Assembly (NCBI GenBank): GCA_022747635.1
Contig: JAKTNV010000008.1
Location: 1,963,001 to 2,027,000, forward strand
Direction: 5' to 3'
Length of the DNA: 64,000 bases
From: Hetaerina americana
Lineage: Eukaryota; Arthropoda; Insecta; Odonata; Calopterygidae
Part shown: one piece after another, positions 27,816-39,950 of the stretch
Layout of the letters: every line of letters begins with the position of its first letter
Numbering within the stretch: position 1 is the first letter of the stretch
Notes under the pieces: model-generated
What the model was told of the DNA's origin: nothing
The model's input: the letters and a program-made list of their open reading frames with translations, nothing else
The model's database searches: none
Made by a program: the position numbers and the translations under genes

Positions 27816-28302
27816 GTCAGCCTACCCAGCCTAAGTTGGTGGTCGGCCTTGGTGCCCTTTCCCTTCCGGACGGTGAACCCTCTTTAAGGGTTGAAGGGGT
27901 AATGGAGAAGAAAGGGTCTCGCTAAAATTGCCCGACGTAAACGCAGTGACTGCTTGACATGATGCCATCCATGCTTACACCCACCCTGTCCCGCGCGTTG
28001 TATTACCATCACTTTAGATTCTTTACGATGCCCGCTATTTCTTGATTTAACCAATTTTGTACGTTCCGCGAACGCTGATCAAATTTAATCCGTGCTCTGG
28101 TAATCAATTTAATGGTCTGAAAAATTCCTTCAAACTTAAAGAGGAGACGAACTTGGATGATTGTACTGCATAATCCTCTTGACTGTAATTAATTGGGTGA
28201 TGACCGTCGATCGAGTGAACGAGATTCGATCAGGGAAAGGGAGGGACAACGGTCGGCGGAACTGGACCTTGGTCTCACGGGGGGGGGGGGGACTTTGTTT
28301 CG

Positions 28303-28390
28303 TTGCGCTCTCCCTCGGTAGCTGGAGCACGCGGCTCGAGATCAGGAAGACAAGGATTCGAATCCCGAATGATTCCTGGCCAACGGCGAC
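28303..28390 (+). repeat. tRNA-like SINE head
   Basis: CTCGGTAGCTGGAGCACGCG resembles a tRNA A box and D arm; GGATTCGAATCCC about 45 bases later is a strong B box and T arm. The acceptor stem does not close, so this is more likely a tRNA-derived SINE than a tRNA gene. It follows a run of 13 G. The SINE body may extend to about 28500. Confidence 0.55.
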
Positions 28391-28899
28391 GTTCGCCAAT
28401 ACCGCCGAGGGCTCCGATGATGATGTCTCCCGCGTATCCCACGCGTTTCGATTTGCGGATGAATGGCATGTTTGTGTAGTTCCGCTTTAAAATTTTAATG
28501 GACATAAGCGCTGGAATTAAAAATCGCCCGGGTTTAACTTGTTATCCTTCACGACGGAATATTAGTATGAATTGAGTTCGCCCTGGAAATGTCTCCTCCT
28601 TCAGATCAATGGGATTCTCTTGAGCGCGCTCCACACAGTTCGGGGGCGGTTGCTCGCAGGAGTCGCCCGCGCTCCTCGTCCCCAGCCTGCGGCGCCTTGT
28701 CCTCTTTCTTTGCCCCCGAGCGCCGTGCTCCAAGCCCAGAGGATTGCTCTGCGCCGAGCCCGATTTCGTCATCAATCGGAGAGCCCTCTTGTTTGAGGGG
28801 CATACATTTTTGTAATCAAAATGGGAATTTCGTATTCGAGTGAAAGGGGTATCCGAAAACTTTCCAGTCACGAGTACACATTCGTAAATCAATCCATTA

Positions 28900-28978
28900 A
28901 GCCAACGGGTTTGACCCGGTCGGTTAAGTTTTGCCCTCCTGCTAACTCAAAGGTCACGGGTTCGAGCACCGCCTAGAG
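28900..28978 (+). repeat. tRNA-like SINE head
   Basis: GACCCGGTCGGTTAAG (A-box-like) and GGGTTCGAGCACC (B-box-like) are spaced as in a tRNA, but there is no convincing acceptor stem. Confidence 0.45.
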
Positions 28979-28985
28979 CAAGAGC

Positions 28986-31900
28986 ATTGTGATATAATAA
29001 ATTTCATCCCATCCAATTACGCGAGATTATCTTTGTGGTAGATACGAGAAAGACATAAGTATTACGTGTGACAGTCAATGTATATTTGCATAAATTCTTC
29101 GTGGATTTAAATCATGATTCTCGTTAATGGCTCTTCAAATGTATGCAGTTCACACGCACACTTAAATTATAAATTACCTGAGAGCCCATTCGGTTCCTTT
29201 CCATTTGCTTCTCATTCCATATCCACTCACCGACGATTTGCGAATGACTCTCAGATGCATATGCATCTTTGGAATGCGAGCGCAACTCTGTTTCAACCGC
29301 CGACCATCCTTATTTCTTGAGCTGATCCGCGTGAAAAGTTTCGGTGGGTTGTACTATGTCCTCGTGGGCGGAAACGTTTGATCGTGCGCCCGCAGAGATG
29401 CTTTCTTTTTTTACGACTGCGTTTCTTAACGGTTTCTCTCTCTCTCTCTCTTTCACTCGAGTTATTAAAGAACAGCCTTCCTCCGCCGCTCGGTTGAGTC
29501 CAGGGACCTCTCTCTCCGTCCGCAGCGCTTGAACGCCCAGTTCGTGTGCTTCGCGGCAATAATAATGGGCTAGGCCGGCTGGAGGGGTCAACGCATTCGC
29601 GTTCCTATTCTTCTCCCGTTCTCTCGAACGTTTTCGCCGCTCCGGAATGATCTTCATAGCATTGGGGCTTGGGGAACCCTCCTCTTGTTTGCCCCCCCCC
29701 CTGGGGTGCTCGTTCCCTCCCGGCGCCGGGTCGGTCACTCTGCGGCCGTGATTTCATGTGCATCGCAGTTCTTGGACGTCAACCGTCTCGCTTTAACGAA
29801 GCGAAACTTCGGAATCTGAATAATTGTCGTGTGGATGCTGGAAATCGGGGAACACTTGTAAGATACGATCCGCAAGCGACATCAGTCGCTTCGTAAAAAA
29901 ATAAAAAAAAACTTCGGTTTCAAAACTAGTCTTTACCACTGCATTACTATTTCCTATTAATCACCGATTGAAATTTTTGAACTTGGGAGTGACTCGTATG
30001 TATACCTGCCGTTATTGCAGCCCCTATTGTCTCTACCTTATTAATGTTTGAATTTTGTTACTTAGGAGAACTGCTGGGGATTCGAGGAAGGGCGTTTGCT
30101 CACAGTTGGCGGCATTTCACAAGGCCCAAGCGGATTGGGTAAAAAGTGGGCGTAATTGTTAGAAAATACTAGATCGTTGTTACGGCTAGTGTATTTTGTA
30201 CATTTTCAGAAAAATAGCGGTCATAACGGTAAGATTGTAGGGTAGGGCATATCATATAATATTCGTGTGAAATACAATACCATTAATGGAAGAACTTTGT
30301 CAATGTGCATCTCGTGAGCGTAGTGAACCAATGGGTCGGTCGCAAGACTTCGTGCTGTGGAGCGGAAAGATAAAGGGCTCATTTGCATTGGTGGACTCGG
30401 CAGAGAAGCCTCGAATTCGCGTCAATGGTAAAGCTTATCCCGAGATATTTCCACTGCATATTTTATGCGCGTTGGCAACGGGACATAGAAATAAGGGGAA
30501 GCCCGCGTGCGCCCTATCGGAGAATTTTATGTCCCGATTCGTTTCTAAGACAAAAACCCTTCGGCGTAGTTGCAGCTTACAGTTGCAGTTAGTCCCGCTC
30601 CGTGATCGAGTTTGTTCAATATTTGTTTATTTAGATAGGAAAGGGCGTTTGAAATATAAGATTTAATGTATTTGAGTTACAAGGTAAGCGGAGGAGAAAG
30701 AATTCTTCAATTCTTCAGCCTCAGCTTCCTGGCTGCTCAGCGAAGGACTTTAGATGACGATTAAGTTTCATTGCTCATATGTTAGTCCTCGTTTAGGTTC
30801 AAAGTGTCCTCGAGTGCCCTCCTAATTATGCAGCTGTGAAAGTTAGGCGAACCAGCCCAAGTTTATACCCATTGGGAAAGACAATAGCACTTTTGCAACT
30901 TCGAACACGAAATTTTGAGTTGGCATGCTTGTAGTTGAAGAATGCAGTTGGGTATCGTAGAATGGCAAGCTGAGTTGGATGGAGAGAGAAAGACGGTTGA
31001 AATAGTGTCAATTTGGTTTCGGGAAGGGAATTGGCCGACAAATGAACTTCGGAAAGGCAATGAAATAAATGCACTGTGAAAATGTTGAAATGTAGCAGGA
31101 TGTGGTCGAAGGGAAAATGAAATTGTCGGAAAAGGAGGGAGAATATTAATTCGAAGGGCTTTCATCAAGTAGTTGAAGTCCGGAGGCGAATTAGGAAATT
31201 TTGTAAGAGATCTGGATTCATAAGCCGTCGTTGTCTTTGTGGCAGTTTGGCTCGGAGCCTAAACGCGCCGAGATGACCCAGTCTAGAGCCAGCCGAATCG
31301 AACCTCGTCTTCTTTGGTGCGGGTCCCCCGTTGGTGCGAGCCGACCCGCTCCGAAGTTCTTCAGTCGTTTCCATCATGGGCACACTTTCGTCATCCTAGC
31401 TCTTTTTTACCAGCCGAATTATCGGTAAAATGTGAATTACCTAATTAGTTGGATGATCCCGAAGCTAAAATTTCTCCATTATCTCTCGCGGCTTCTTTAT
31501 AGTATCGTGCATGTCACAACATGCTTCTTTTGTTACATACCCTAAGTATACTCGCAAGGATTTATGTATCTTTGCTGTGTTGGTGTTGTTAAAGAGTAAT
31601 TGGTTATATTAGGGGTGCATCGCCAGCCGAGGACACTTTCCTTGTTAACAAGGTCTAATCGGAGAATCAGAATGACCACCCCTCGTGGCTCACCCGTACA
31701 GTAGTTTTCAATGTGCAAGAAATCACGACTTAGTGCTGGAAAACCCGGAAAATTCCAGGTCGGTAAAATCATGTGTTTTTTAAGGTGCAATATATTCCTC
31801 TCGCTCTCTCGTGCGCCTCTGTCCATCGCCTTTTCTGGTTTTTTCTCCTTTTCCGCCAGCCGAGGAAAAAAAACTACTCTGTGGATTCGGAAAGGAGGAA

Positions 31901-33057
31901 ATGAAGCAATGTCCCTGAGGGAGGGAGGGAGCTCTCTTGTCCCTCTCCCCCCCCCTCCCAACCCACCCTCCTCTCCTTCATCTTATAATGCTTCCCATCC
32001 AATCGCATTCCCCCTCTCTCATGCCCCCCCTCCTCCCCCGACTACACATCCCCCCTCCCTCCCCTCTACCAATTGCTTTTTGGCGTCCGCGAGTGAGATT
32101 GCCGCATTGCGCCTGCGAAAATCACCGCAACCAACGCCGTCCGCCACCTCCTCCTCGTATCGAGCACATCGACTCCCGACTGCATGGTTGCCGCCGCCGC
32201 TACTAAGCACGGCCACCGCCGCCACTGCCCCCGCAGGCTACTCCGGCGGGAGCGTACCTACTTTTGCCGCCTCCCCAAACCATCGCACCCACGTTTCCCT
32301 ATCTTGTAAGAATGACTACTTAATGCTCACATCTATAACCGCCCTCCCCCCCCCCCCTCATCAACGGACGTCAGAATCACGGACAATGACTGGGCGAACT
32401 TAAATCATGACCCCAACGGGGGAAAAATAGGAAGAAATCCCGGAATTAATGAGATTACTTTTCAGAGATCCGGGGGAAGAAACTGGGAGGGGGGTGTGAG
32501 TAAAGGACCGAATTATTTTATAATGCCTTCAAATTATAATACGTGGATTCTTGATGCGATAATTCCAAAGCAGGAATTTCCCGAACTCTTCCCCCTTTTA
32601 GTCGTTAATTCATTCTACCTTATGTCGCAGTGCTTCGCGCCTGTAGGCTCTCATGAAAAGCGAAACTATAGTGATAACTATAGTATAGTATCTGGACCGA
32701 CTTATCGCTGCAGACGAATTGCCGTAGCGAAGATCCACGCATCAAGTATTGCAAACACAGGAGGAAAAAATCAAGAAACAGTCAGAAATGGGACCCCAGG
32801 AAATAAGTGACCACCCCTTAATTCTGTCAAGGGCCGTGAAGTACTGCGATGCATCGATTGAGTAAAGGGAAGTGACAGAAGATTTGCGATGATATGAGCA
32901 AAGATGGGTGCCAAAGAAAGAATCGGAAAATGTGTTTTTTTATAGTATCAGTCGCTTGCTCTTGCTCGGGAATTTGAATTACTCTTAAGCAATTACCCTC
33001 GGAAGAGATGCTTATGACATCATCGAAGATTGTTCAGAAGCATCAGAGATGGATTCG
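28986..33057. other. non-coding
   Basis: No supported gene. It includes a CT run near 29436-29452 and a C/T-rich island at 31930-32080. The 126-codon frame at 30286-30666 and the 230-codon frame at 31711-32403 have no recognisable domain; the latter runs through the low-complexity island. Confidence 0.45.
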
Positions 33058-33130
33058 TCATAGCCCCGGTCGGTATTCGAACCCACGACCTTAGCGCCGG
33101 CAGTCGAGTGGTGTGTTCTCCTCCGCCCGG
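33058..33130 (-). repeat. tRNA-like SINE head
   Basis: Read on the minus strand, GTGGGTTCGAATACCGACC is a good B box and T arm, preceded by a tRNA-like anticodon and D region. A closed acceptor stem is lacking. Confidence 0.5.
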
Positions 33131-33559
33131 AGACGGATCTCCAATTATCTCTTTATTTTAGGGTATGCTTTTAATGCTATTTGATGGCTAAATCATCTCT
33201 CTCTGATGCTGACACACGTGGTGAAAACAGTGCCAATCGTGCTGGGGAGAAAGAGCACTCCGATTTTTTTCCCTGCCATCGGTAAGCTGTATACATCTTT
33301 TGATACTCGTTTTTAAGAATCCGGAAATAAATTAAGCGTCGTTACCAACCCTATTCTCGGATTGAGAGGAACCCCATGAAACCCCATGAGGTAACGAAAA
33401 AGGGTTTGGGAATTGTGTTGCCAGGTTTTAATATTCCTCTCTCCTCCTAGCTCGTCGAGGTATTCTCAGGTTGAGGTAGCTTTGGATGAACCCGGATCAA
33501 CCACGGCCGCACTTATAATCCCCATGTGACACGCCTCACTACAACGAACCCTTCTCCAA

Positions 33560-33820
33560 CGCCGAATCTCTATCTTCTACATCACTCCCTTGATTTCGTC
33601 CAACACACCCGTTCAATTTCCCTCGTCTGCCGCCTAACATGGAACCTCCTATCACACTTTCAACGCTGCATCGCCACCCATCAAAACGTATCCACCTCTC
33701 TTCTCTCCTTTGCATTTCTCTCGACAACGTTGACACCACTTCTACCGCGCCTGCTGCTTCGTCCTGTACTCTCCTTGCCTCCCTCTCCATTCTTCTCCTC
33801 ACCAGCATCTCAAAAGCCAC
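33560..33820 (-). pseudogene. LINE family A, decayed C-terminal fragment
   Basis: The minus-strand frame holds AFEMLVRRRMERE, REMQRREERWI and SVIGGSMLGGRRGKL, which line up in order and spacing with AFEMWVWRRMEKV, ILWRQEKWM and TVIEGRMLGKRGKG of the copy at 11384-12280. Divergence is high, so this is an old copy or a related family. The surrounding 174-codon frame (33539-34063) is not a host gene. Confidence 0.6.
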
Positions 33821-35598
33821 TATCAACCCTTTTCGTTTTTCCCCAAATCCTGCATTTTCGAACTGTATAAAACTCAGCTCCACGTCCAAGTTGTCCATAA
33901 TTTCTAATTTAGATAATGATGCAATGCCCTTTCCATCGACCCTCTGTTTCGGGTGACATAAAGGCTCTTTTACAGACGGTTCTGGCAGAACCCTCTGCGT
34001 GAAAACATCCCATTTCTTTGGCCAGCTTCGTCCATAAGATTTCATGGATGAATTGTTCGACAAGCTCTATTTAATGGCATCCCAATCGCAATTTTAATTC
34101 TAGCTGTTTTCCCGAAAAAGTTCAGGATCTCGTTATAATGTCTCATTATTTCACCTCATAACCTTCCGAAAATCCATATCTATCCACCGATGTCCACGTA
34201 TGTTCCTGCTAATGGCCATTTTCCCCGCTTAAAAACGTGTTCCTGTTGTTTTTTTTGGAACGAATGCCTGATCCCCAACATGGACGCATTTCGTGTTGTA
34301 AATTGATACTTCGTTTTGCATCTTTATCGTCCTCGCATTCCTATTTTAGTGGAAAAAGTCGACCGAAACACGTCCGTTCGGGAGTGAGGCTCTAGTCCTT
34401 CAACTTAGTCTTATCTATCGCGAAGTCTGGCGACCAGTTTCACGTTATGATATGAGCCTACTCAACGTTAACTCGTGTATTTTACTTTACATGAACCGAT
34501 CAACGCTAATTTGCTTGGGGTAGTTGGAACACACCGCGATATATTTCTCCTCCGCACACACTAGGGGCGAGTCTGCCGTTCTCTCGCCATAGTTCTTCGC
34601 TGTGCCCTGTAAGAAAACCCCATTTTCCCCTTCCGCGGAATCCCCTTTACGACTCCACTCGCCCATTGTTTCCCCCTTCATCTCGCGCGTGACCTCCGCC
34701 TCCCTCTGACCCCGCTGCCCTCTGGAGTGCGGATGTGGAGCTCGATGACGACAAACCGATTCTGACCATGCCTCCGGCCAATCAATCACTCTCAAAAAAC
34801 CGAAATCGCCAGGTTTCCAGGGTGCGTTACTCTTCTCAGTTGATTCCTGGCTCCTAAAAGAAATGGACCAATAGAAATTAAGTGTTGATCCGCGCCGATT
34901 TGCGTGAGAGCACGTGACCTCTGTCGTAATTCTCGTTTCTTTTCTTCAAATCATGGACATTTCGGTTGGAGCGTCTGAGGTACCGGAAAGTTTTTTCTTT
35001 GTTTTCTTAAATTTCTGGATCGGAGGAGAACGGGAGGAACGCCGTTCTGCCCTCTATGGCTGGGATCGTGAACTATTGGTGTGTTGTTGGTGGTGTGGTG
35101 TGGGGGGTGCCTCAGCTTCACCCCTCCGGTCTGGTCGGGGGCCTAAGGCTAGGGGGGATGGGGGCGGTGCGGGGAATATGGCGGGGGAGGAGGAAGATCT
35201 TCGCATGTGTTTGTGTGGGTGAGATGAGGAAGCGGAGGGGGCGGGAGGGAGGGTTGAGTGGTGAACGACCATGGTCTCGTGGCGTGCCCGCCCCTTGGCC
35301 TCTCCCCCCTCCACTCCCTCCCCCCGCCCCACCCACCCCAGCGTCCCGCCACGGACTCGTGTGAATCCTCTCCGCTTCATTCCCGACCTCTCTCCTCCCT
35401 CGCCCCTGTTTCCCCCCAGCAGCCTGACCCCTCCCTGCATCACCCCCTCCCCCGCCTCTCCCAAGCGTGGTGAACTCCCAAAAGCCGAGGAGGGCCACCG
35501 CGTCTTGCTGAGAAAAGGGATCATCCCCAGCCGGGTCACATCACATACTCTCTGCCTGTTCCACCTGACGACGAATCTCTGGAGCGTGAAATAGTATA
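33821..35598. other. non-coding; abrupt G-rich to C-rich switch
   Basis: No exon supported. The stretch 35100-35265 is G-rich and 35280-35470 is C-rich on the plus strand. The 189-codon minus-strand frame across this switch is compositional. Confidence 0.5.
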
Positions 35599-35818
35599 CG
35601 AGGGCTGTCCAGAGAGTAACCACCGCTATGCTACGAGAAATGCGCTTGGAATAGATAAAAAATATATTATTTTCATCTCAAAACTATACACAGATTTAAA
35701 AATTTGTCATATCTCTGAACTAGTTTTCAAATTCCTCCAGCATAAAATTCTGCCGCCTGAGATCGCAGCCAATCGATGACGGCATCTTTTGAAGTTCCTC
35801 GTCGAGACTAGCACAAGA
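35599..35818 (-). pseudogene. mariner transposase, C-terminal remnant with one end
   Basis: A terminal sequence starting CGAGGGCTGTCCAGAGAGTAAC after TA (35597-35598) is typical of one mariner end. Inside it the minus strand reads SCASLDEELQK, then AVIDWLRSQAAEFYAGGI, a stop, then KLVQRYDKFLNL, the characteristic C-terminus of mariner transposases (compare GIQKLVTRYDKCLNL in the element at 48416-49168). The DYVEK ending is lost, and the rest of the gene and the other inverted repeat are missing. Confidence 0.75.
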
Positions 35819-37084
35819 CATGTATTAGCCTAACTATTCAGTCGTGTTCAGATATGCAACAGAGGCGTAGAAATCGGTGGACAACTTTTGTCATGATTTC
35901 AGATATCTTAAAAAGGCCGGTTTTCACGAACTATTGCCTCAATTTTCCGGTGCAGTTCATTGTTGACCACAGACGGAGGCGGCTACTTCCGTTATCATCA
36001 TGGACAATTGTGTTCACTCTTAAACGAACGACACAGACGCTTAACTCCTGTCACTCATCACATTTGATCCGTACAGAGCACAAATTTACTGATGAATGTC
36101 AGGAGCTTAGAAGTTTTTGAATCGATAAAAATCTAATCCCTGAACCGAATTCCCATTTGGTGGGAATTTCAATCGTATTGTTCATGTTCACTCGCTATTG
36201 TATACAAACGTCATGCGGCGCGGCCTTCCATACGCAGCAGTTCGAGGCGTACTGACCCATACTGTGTGCATCCATACGGCGACCATTCGGCTCCCTCTTC
36301 CAATACTTCTAACGCTAATACACGAAAACGAAGCTTACTTTCTGAACAACCAACGTATTTAAGGTTCGTTCGCCCAATGCCGTCCTGGTGGCCCCTGCGG
36401 CTGGGTGATTCGGCTTGAGCACCAAAGAGTCCTGGCACCAAGTCCGCTAGACGGCTCCGGGCACTGCAGTGTTTTCGCTATCAATTTATGGGTGCCGGAT
36501 GAACCTTGCAAACGGTAGGAAGGGCAGCTTATCGCTCGAGTCACCTGTGGACTGCCACCATCCCACCGATGGGGGTCACTCTCTCTCTCTCTCTCGCATC
36601 GAAACCACCCTGGATTTGATTCATTCGTAGATCATTAAACATGTGGTTTGACATGAGGATGTTAAGGAAGCGATCTTTATTAAATGCAATCCACATTAAT
36701 CGTTACTGTTAGAGGAGAAGGTAGTGCTGAAAATCGCCATGAAGAAGGTTCTCACCGATATGCGAGATACACGGGGGCACGATAGAATATTTGCCTTTGT
36801 AAAATATGTTGTCGTAGTACGTTGCTTGCGGGATCCGCAGGAAAATATGTCAAAAGTGCTTCATTTTCGAAATATTTTTGTTTCTTCTTGGGGCGATTTT
36901 GATGTATAATAATAGCAGGGATGGAAATTCTCAACATGGTGGTCGGAAAATGGCTGAAACTTGTGTACACGTACAGTTACAATTACACGTACAGTTCAAT
37001 AAAGTGTCATTAGAATGCAGTAATCAATCCGAAAAGTAATTTCTGTTGGTGAGGGTCCAGCTCACGTCGTACAGAATCTCATTT
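35819..37084. other. non-coding
   Basis: No gene or repeat recognised apart from a CT run near 36581-36596. Confidence 0.45.
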
Positions 37085-37251
37085 TGGGCAGTGGGGTCAA
37101 TTCCTTTCACTGTGCCGCTTTCCACGGAAGATCTGCTACCTGGAAAATATCTAAGCTTGGGCAAAGCTGAACAGTGCACGGAGTGTCGATAGGAATCGAA
37201 CCCGGACCCTCCACTCAGTAGCCCAGCGCTCTACTCACTGAATCACCTTTC
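37085..37251 (-). repeat. SINE family 1, copy 2
   Basis: On the minus strand it begins with a tRNA-like head: A box near GATTCAGTGAGTAGAGCG, then GAGGGTCCGGGTTCGATTCC. The body matches copy 1 at 39721-39950 in GATCT(T/G)CC and in the CACTGTGCC and CAATTCC/AGTTCC segments. Confidence 0.75.
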
Positions 37252-38464
37252 CGAAATATCAAACATCGTTGGCCTGAACCTAACCAGCTTCCATCTCTCT
37301 CTCTCTTAATGTGTAGTAATGGCACGATTTGTGTTTATCACTGTGGGGAAATTATCTAGCCTTTCACTTCCTTTTATTTTCGTAGACTTAGAAAAAAATT
37401 TCCTGATTGAAAATCTTATCACCCACGAGGAGATTCTATTCGCCCAGCGCAATTTTTGCTCTCATTATTATTTCTTTCACGTTTCACCTCGGTTGCGTCT
37501 TCCCACGAGTAGCATTTCGTCCAAGTGAAAGCATTCAGTTTTCTTGGAAATTTCACGCGAATGTCTCGAAATGTGCCAGAAGTGTAACCGTCGCGTCTCA
37601 ATTGAGCCTGTTAACCTTCCGCATCGAAATGCCACTTCTCGCATGTTCCCCATACTCTAGGTATTCGCTTTCACTCGTTGTAACACATACCCTAAGGTGT
37701 TCGTGGGCATTCGTCAATTGCTATGCGTATTTTATGTGTTCGCCTCTTGCGATAACAACCGTCCTTTGGTCAACATTGCTAGATTATGTGTTCGATGTGA
37801 CTGGTCTTAGAAAATTACCTGTAATAATGTTTAGCTGGGGCTGCAGGATGTTTGTATGGGTTTCCATGTGGCCTATTCTTTCTTCAAGCACGCTTTTTTT
37901 GTGCAAAATCGATTTAAATTTTGCCGAGTCTCATTTCTAGTTTCATAGTAAAGGTGGTAAGTAGACGAAGGTAGCAATGCTCTTCTGATCAATTAAAAAA
38001 AATAATTAAAATTCTTTTATGCTGAAAGGATCGATCTCGCTATTAATTTTTGAAGTAGACTTCTCATGTTTTGTTACTCTTGTGTTGTTCTCAGCATCCA
38101 TTGGCGCTCCTGCCCTTGTCTTCACTGACGTAAATGTTTCGCAGCACGTGCTCGCATTCCCCCATCAATCGCACGCGTCATTTGAAACGGTATCGTCAGA
38201 TTTGCAGTTGGAAATCGGTTCATCATCTTGTAGAAAGTGTCGGAAGGAGCGATGGTATAGCCTCGTATCCCGTTTGTCTTGTGTGCGTAATTACGTATTA
38301 TTGTAACTTGGGAGTTTCCTCAATGGACCACCGCTGCCATCCTGCTCTTCACTCCACAGTTTGATCAACCCCCCCCCCCATTCCCATGGCTTTACGCGAT
38401 TTGTTTGATTCAAATCTGCCGTCGGGAAGAAGCTTCGAAAAAATGAGGGATTAGAAACTACGGA
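37252..38464. other. non-coding
   Basis: No recognised feature. The 177-codon frame at 37407-37940 has no domain or exon signals that can be defended. Confidence 0.4.
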
Positions 38465-38635
38465 GGTATGCTGCAAACCAGTGCACACGTGCTCGCAGAC
38501 CGCCAACAGAATGACCTCCAGAAGCACTCCTGGTGGCATGTGGAAGTAACATTCCCCCTCAACACGCATGCGCAGGTTTGAGGTCGTCACATTCATCCAG
38601 CGTATTCTTAGCAGCGGAAGTATGGAGACGTGTTC
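38465..38635 (-). repeat. dispersed repeat X, copy 2
   Basis: The reverse complement aligns without gaps to 27652-27815, with an identical 56-bp core at 38523-38578. In this copy the frame is open through the whole repeat; the 115-codon frame at 38291-38638 continues into unrelated sequence. Confidence 0.75.
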
Positions 38636-39675
38636 CATTGCTGTCGTATTTTACGGAGTGGGTGGCCATTTGCCCCACCTCGATTGGGCTCAATTGGTCG
38701 GCGACCGTCCAGACCCCCCCCCCCTCTCCCACACCATCCCTAATAATCTCCCCCGGCCGGAACATCGTCATTGGTCAATCCTCACGTTGTTCGAGTGGGT
38801 GAAAAAAAATTTTTTTCCCTTCTCCTTCGAGGTTTGGGAAAGGAATTGGTCAAGTTCTCGTTTTCGTCCTCATTCTGGCGAGTAGAAATGACTAGGTCTC
38901 TCTCGCCGAATTTTGCACTTCGTCGCTAATTTTTCTCGCAGCGCCTCTTACGAGGATGGAGGCGTCAAACGAGGGAAGAACTAGCAGCTAGCTCGCCGGT
39001 GCGGTGTGACACATTCATCGGAGGGGGACGTCGGGCGATCAACTCTTTGCTCTCTTCATGCTATCAACAATACGCATCAATCATACGTGCGATGCTGCCG
39101 TAGTTTGATCCTCGGATGATTATTCCCCAAGTGGTTGGTTGATATGGTTCGGGGAAAGTTGGCTAGCGTGTTTATAGAAATTCCCTCAGTAGGGGGCGTT
39201 TCGGAAACCCACTTGCGTGCAAGTTGCCGCTGCGGTGAGCTCGTCGAACTTTCATTCGCGATTTTTCGTCGAGCGGTCTTCGCTGTGCCCTCGTACTACT
39301 GAAGCCAAGGGACGACTCTCATTTGATAACTCCCTTTACAACTCATTACGTAATGAGACGCTCAAGGTTATAGAATACAATCTGCGTCGAGCTGTTCGTG
39401 AATTCTATCATTAATTATACCGGTCGTCATGAATTCGCGGTTCGTTATGTTCAAATGTGTGCATTAAAACCGTCAGAGTGTTTTAATAAATGGCTAGTGG
39501 CTGCCTTTCTTCATTGCAGAACTATATATATATATAAAAACACAGATGTAGATACAGACACAGATGTAAAGGACACTCACAGTTTGTTGACACTCACAAA
39601 ACACCTTTCTTTGTGTCTCTATATTCTAAAAATCTACATCTATGTTTCTATATATTTGTGCGTCGCCGAAGAGTG
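38636..39675. other. non-coding
   Basis: No gene or repeat recognised. Confidence 0.4.
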
Positions 39676-39720
39676 TGTGTATATATATATATATACACAC
39701 ACACATACATATGTGTGTGT
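39676..39720. repeat. GT/AT/CA compound microsatellite
   Basis: GT, AT, CA and GT runs follow one another to form two adjacent short palindromes directly 5' of SINE family 1 copy 1. Confidence 0.9.
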
Positions 39721-39950
39721 GGGCTGCTGTAGTCCAGGGGTAGAGTGTTGGAACTTCCGATCGGAGGGTCCGGGTTCGATTCCCGGTCAAGCATCTCTGT
39801 GCACCTGGGGCTCCTTCCAAGCTATGGGATTTTTCGATTACAGATCTTCCTGGGAAACCATAGACGGCACAGGGAAAGGAACTGGCCCTTTTCAACACCA
39901 TGATGTGTGAATTTCACACGCCGAATAGGGCGTAGTATTGAATGAACTCT
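39721..39950 (+). repeat. SINE family 1, best-preserved copy
   Basis: The 5' end is a tRNA-like promoter: TGTAGTCCAGGGGTAGAGTG fits an A box and D arm, and CCGGGTTCGATTCCCGG is a perfect T arm with the B box. The body follows with CAGATCTTCCTGGGAAACC and AACTGGCCC segments and the element ends near a short A run at 39960. RNA polymerase III would transcribe such an element and a LINE would mobilise it. The same body is found at 37085-37251 and 41235-41345 on the minus strand. The anticodon arm is irregular, which argues against a working tRNA gene. Confidence 0.8.

Noticed and set aside
30286..30666. 126-codon plus-strand frame with mixed composition
   Set aside because: Composition looks more protein-like than its neighbours, but no motif, no splice context and no similarity I can name.
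33539..34063. 174-codon minus-strand frame as a host gene
   Set aside because: The central part aligns with the C-terminus of LINE family A, so it is a retroelement relic.
39721..39793. Functional tRNA gene
   Set aside because: The T arm and B box are perfect, but the anticodon and acceptor stems do not close, and the same sequence is repeated with a shared non-tRNA body, so it is a SINE head.
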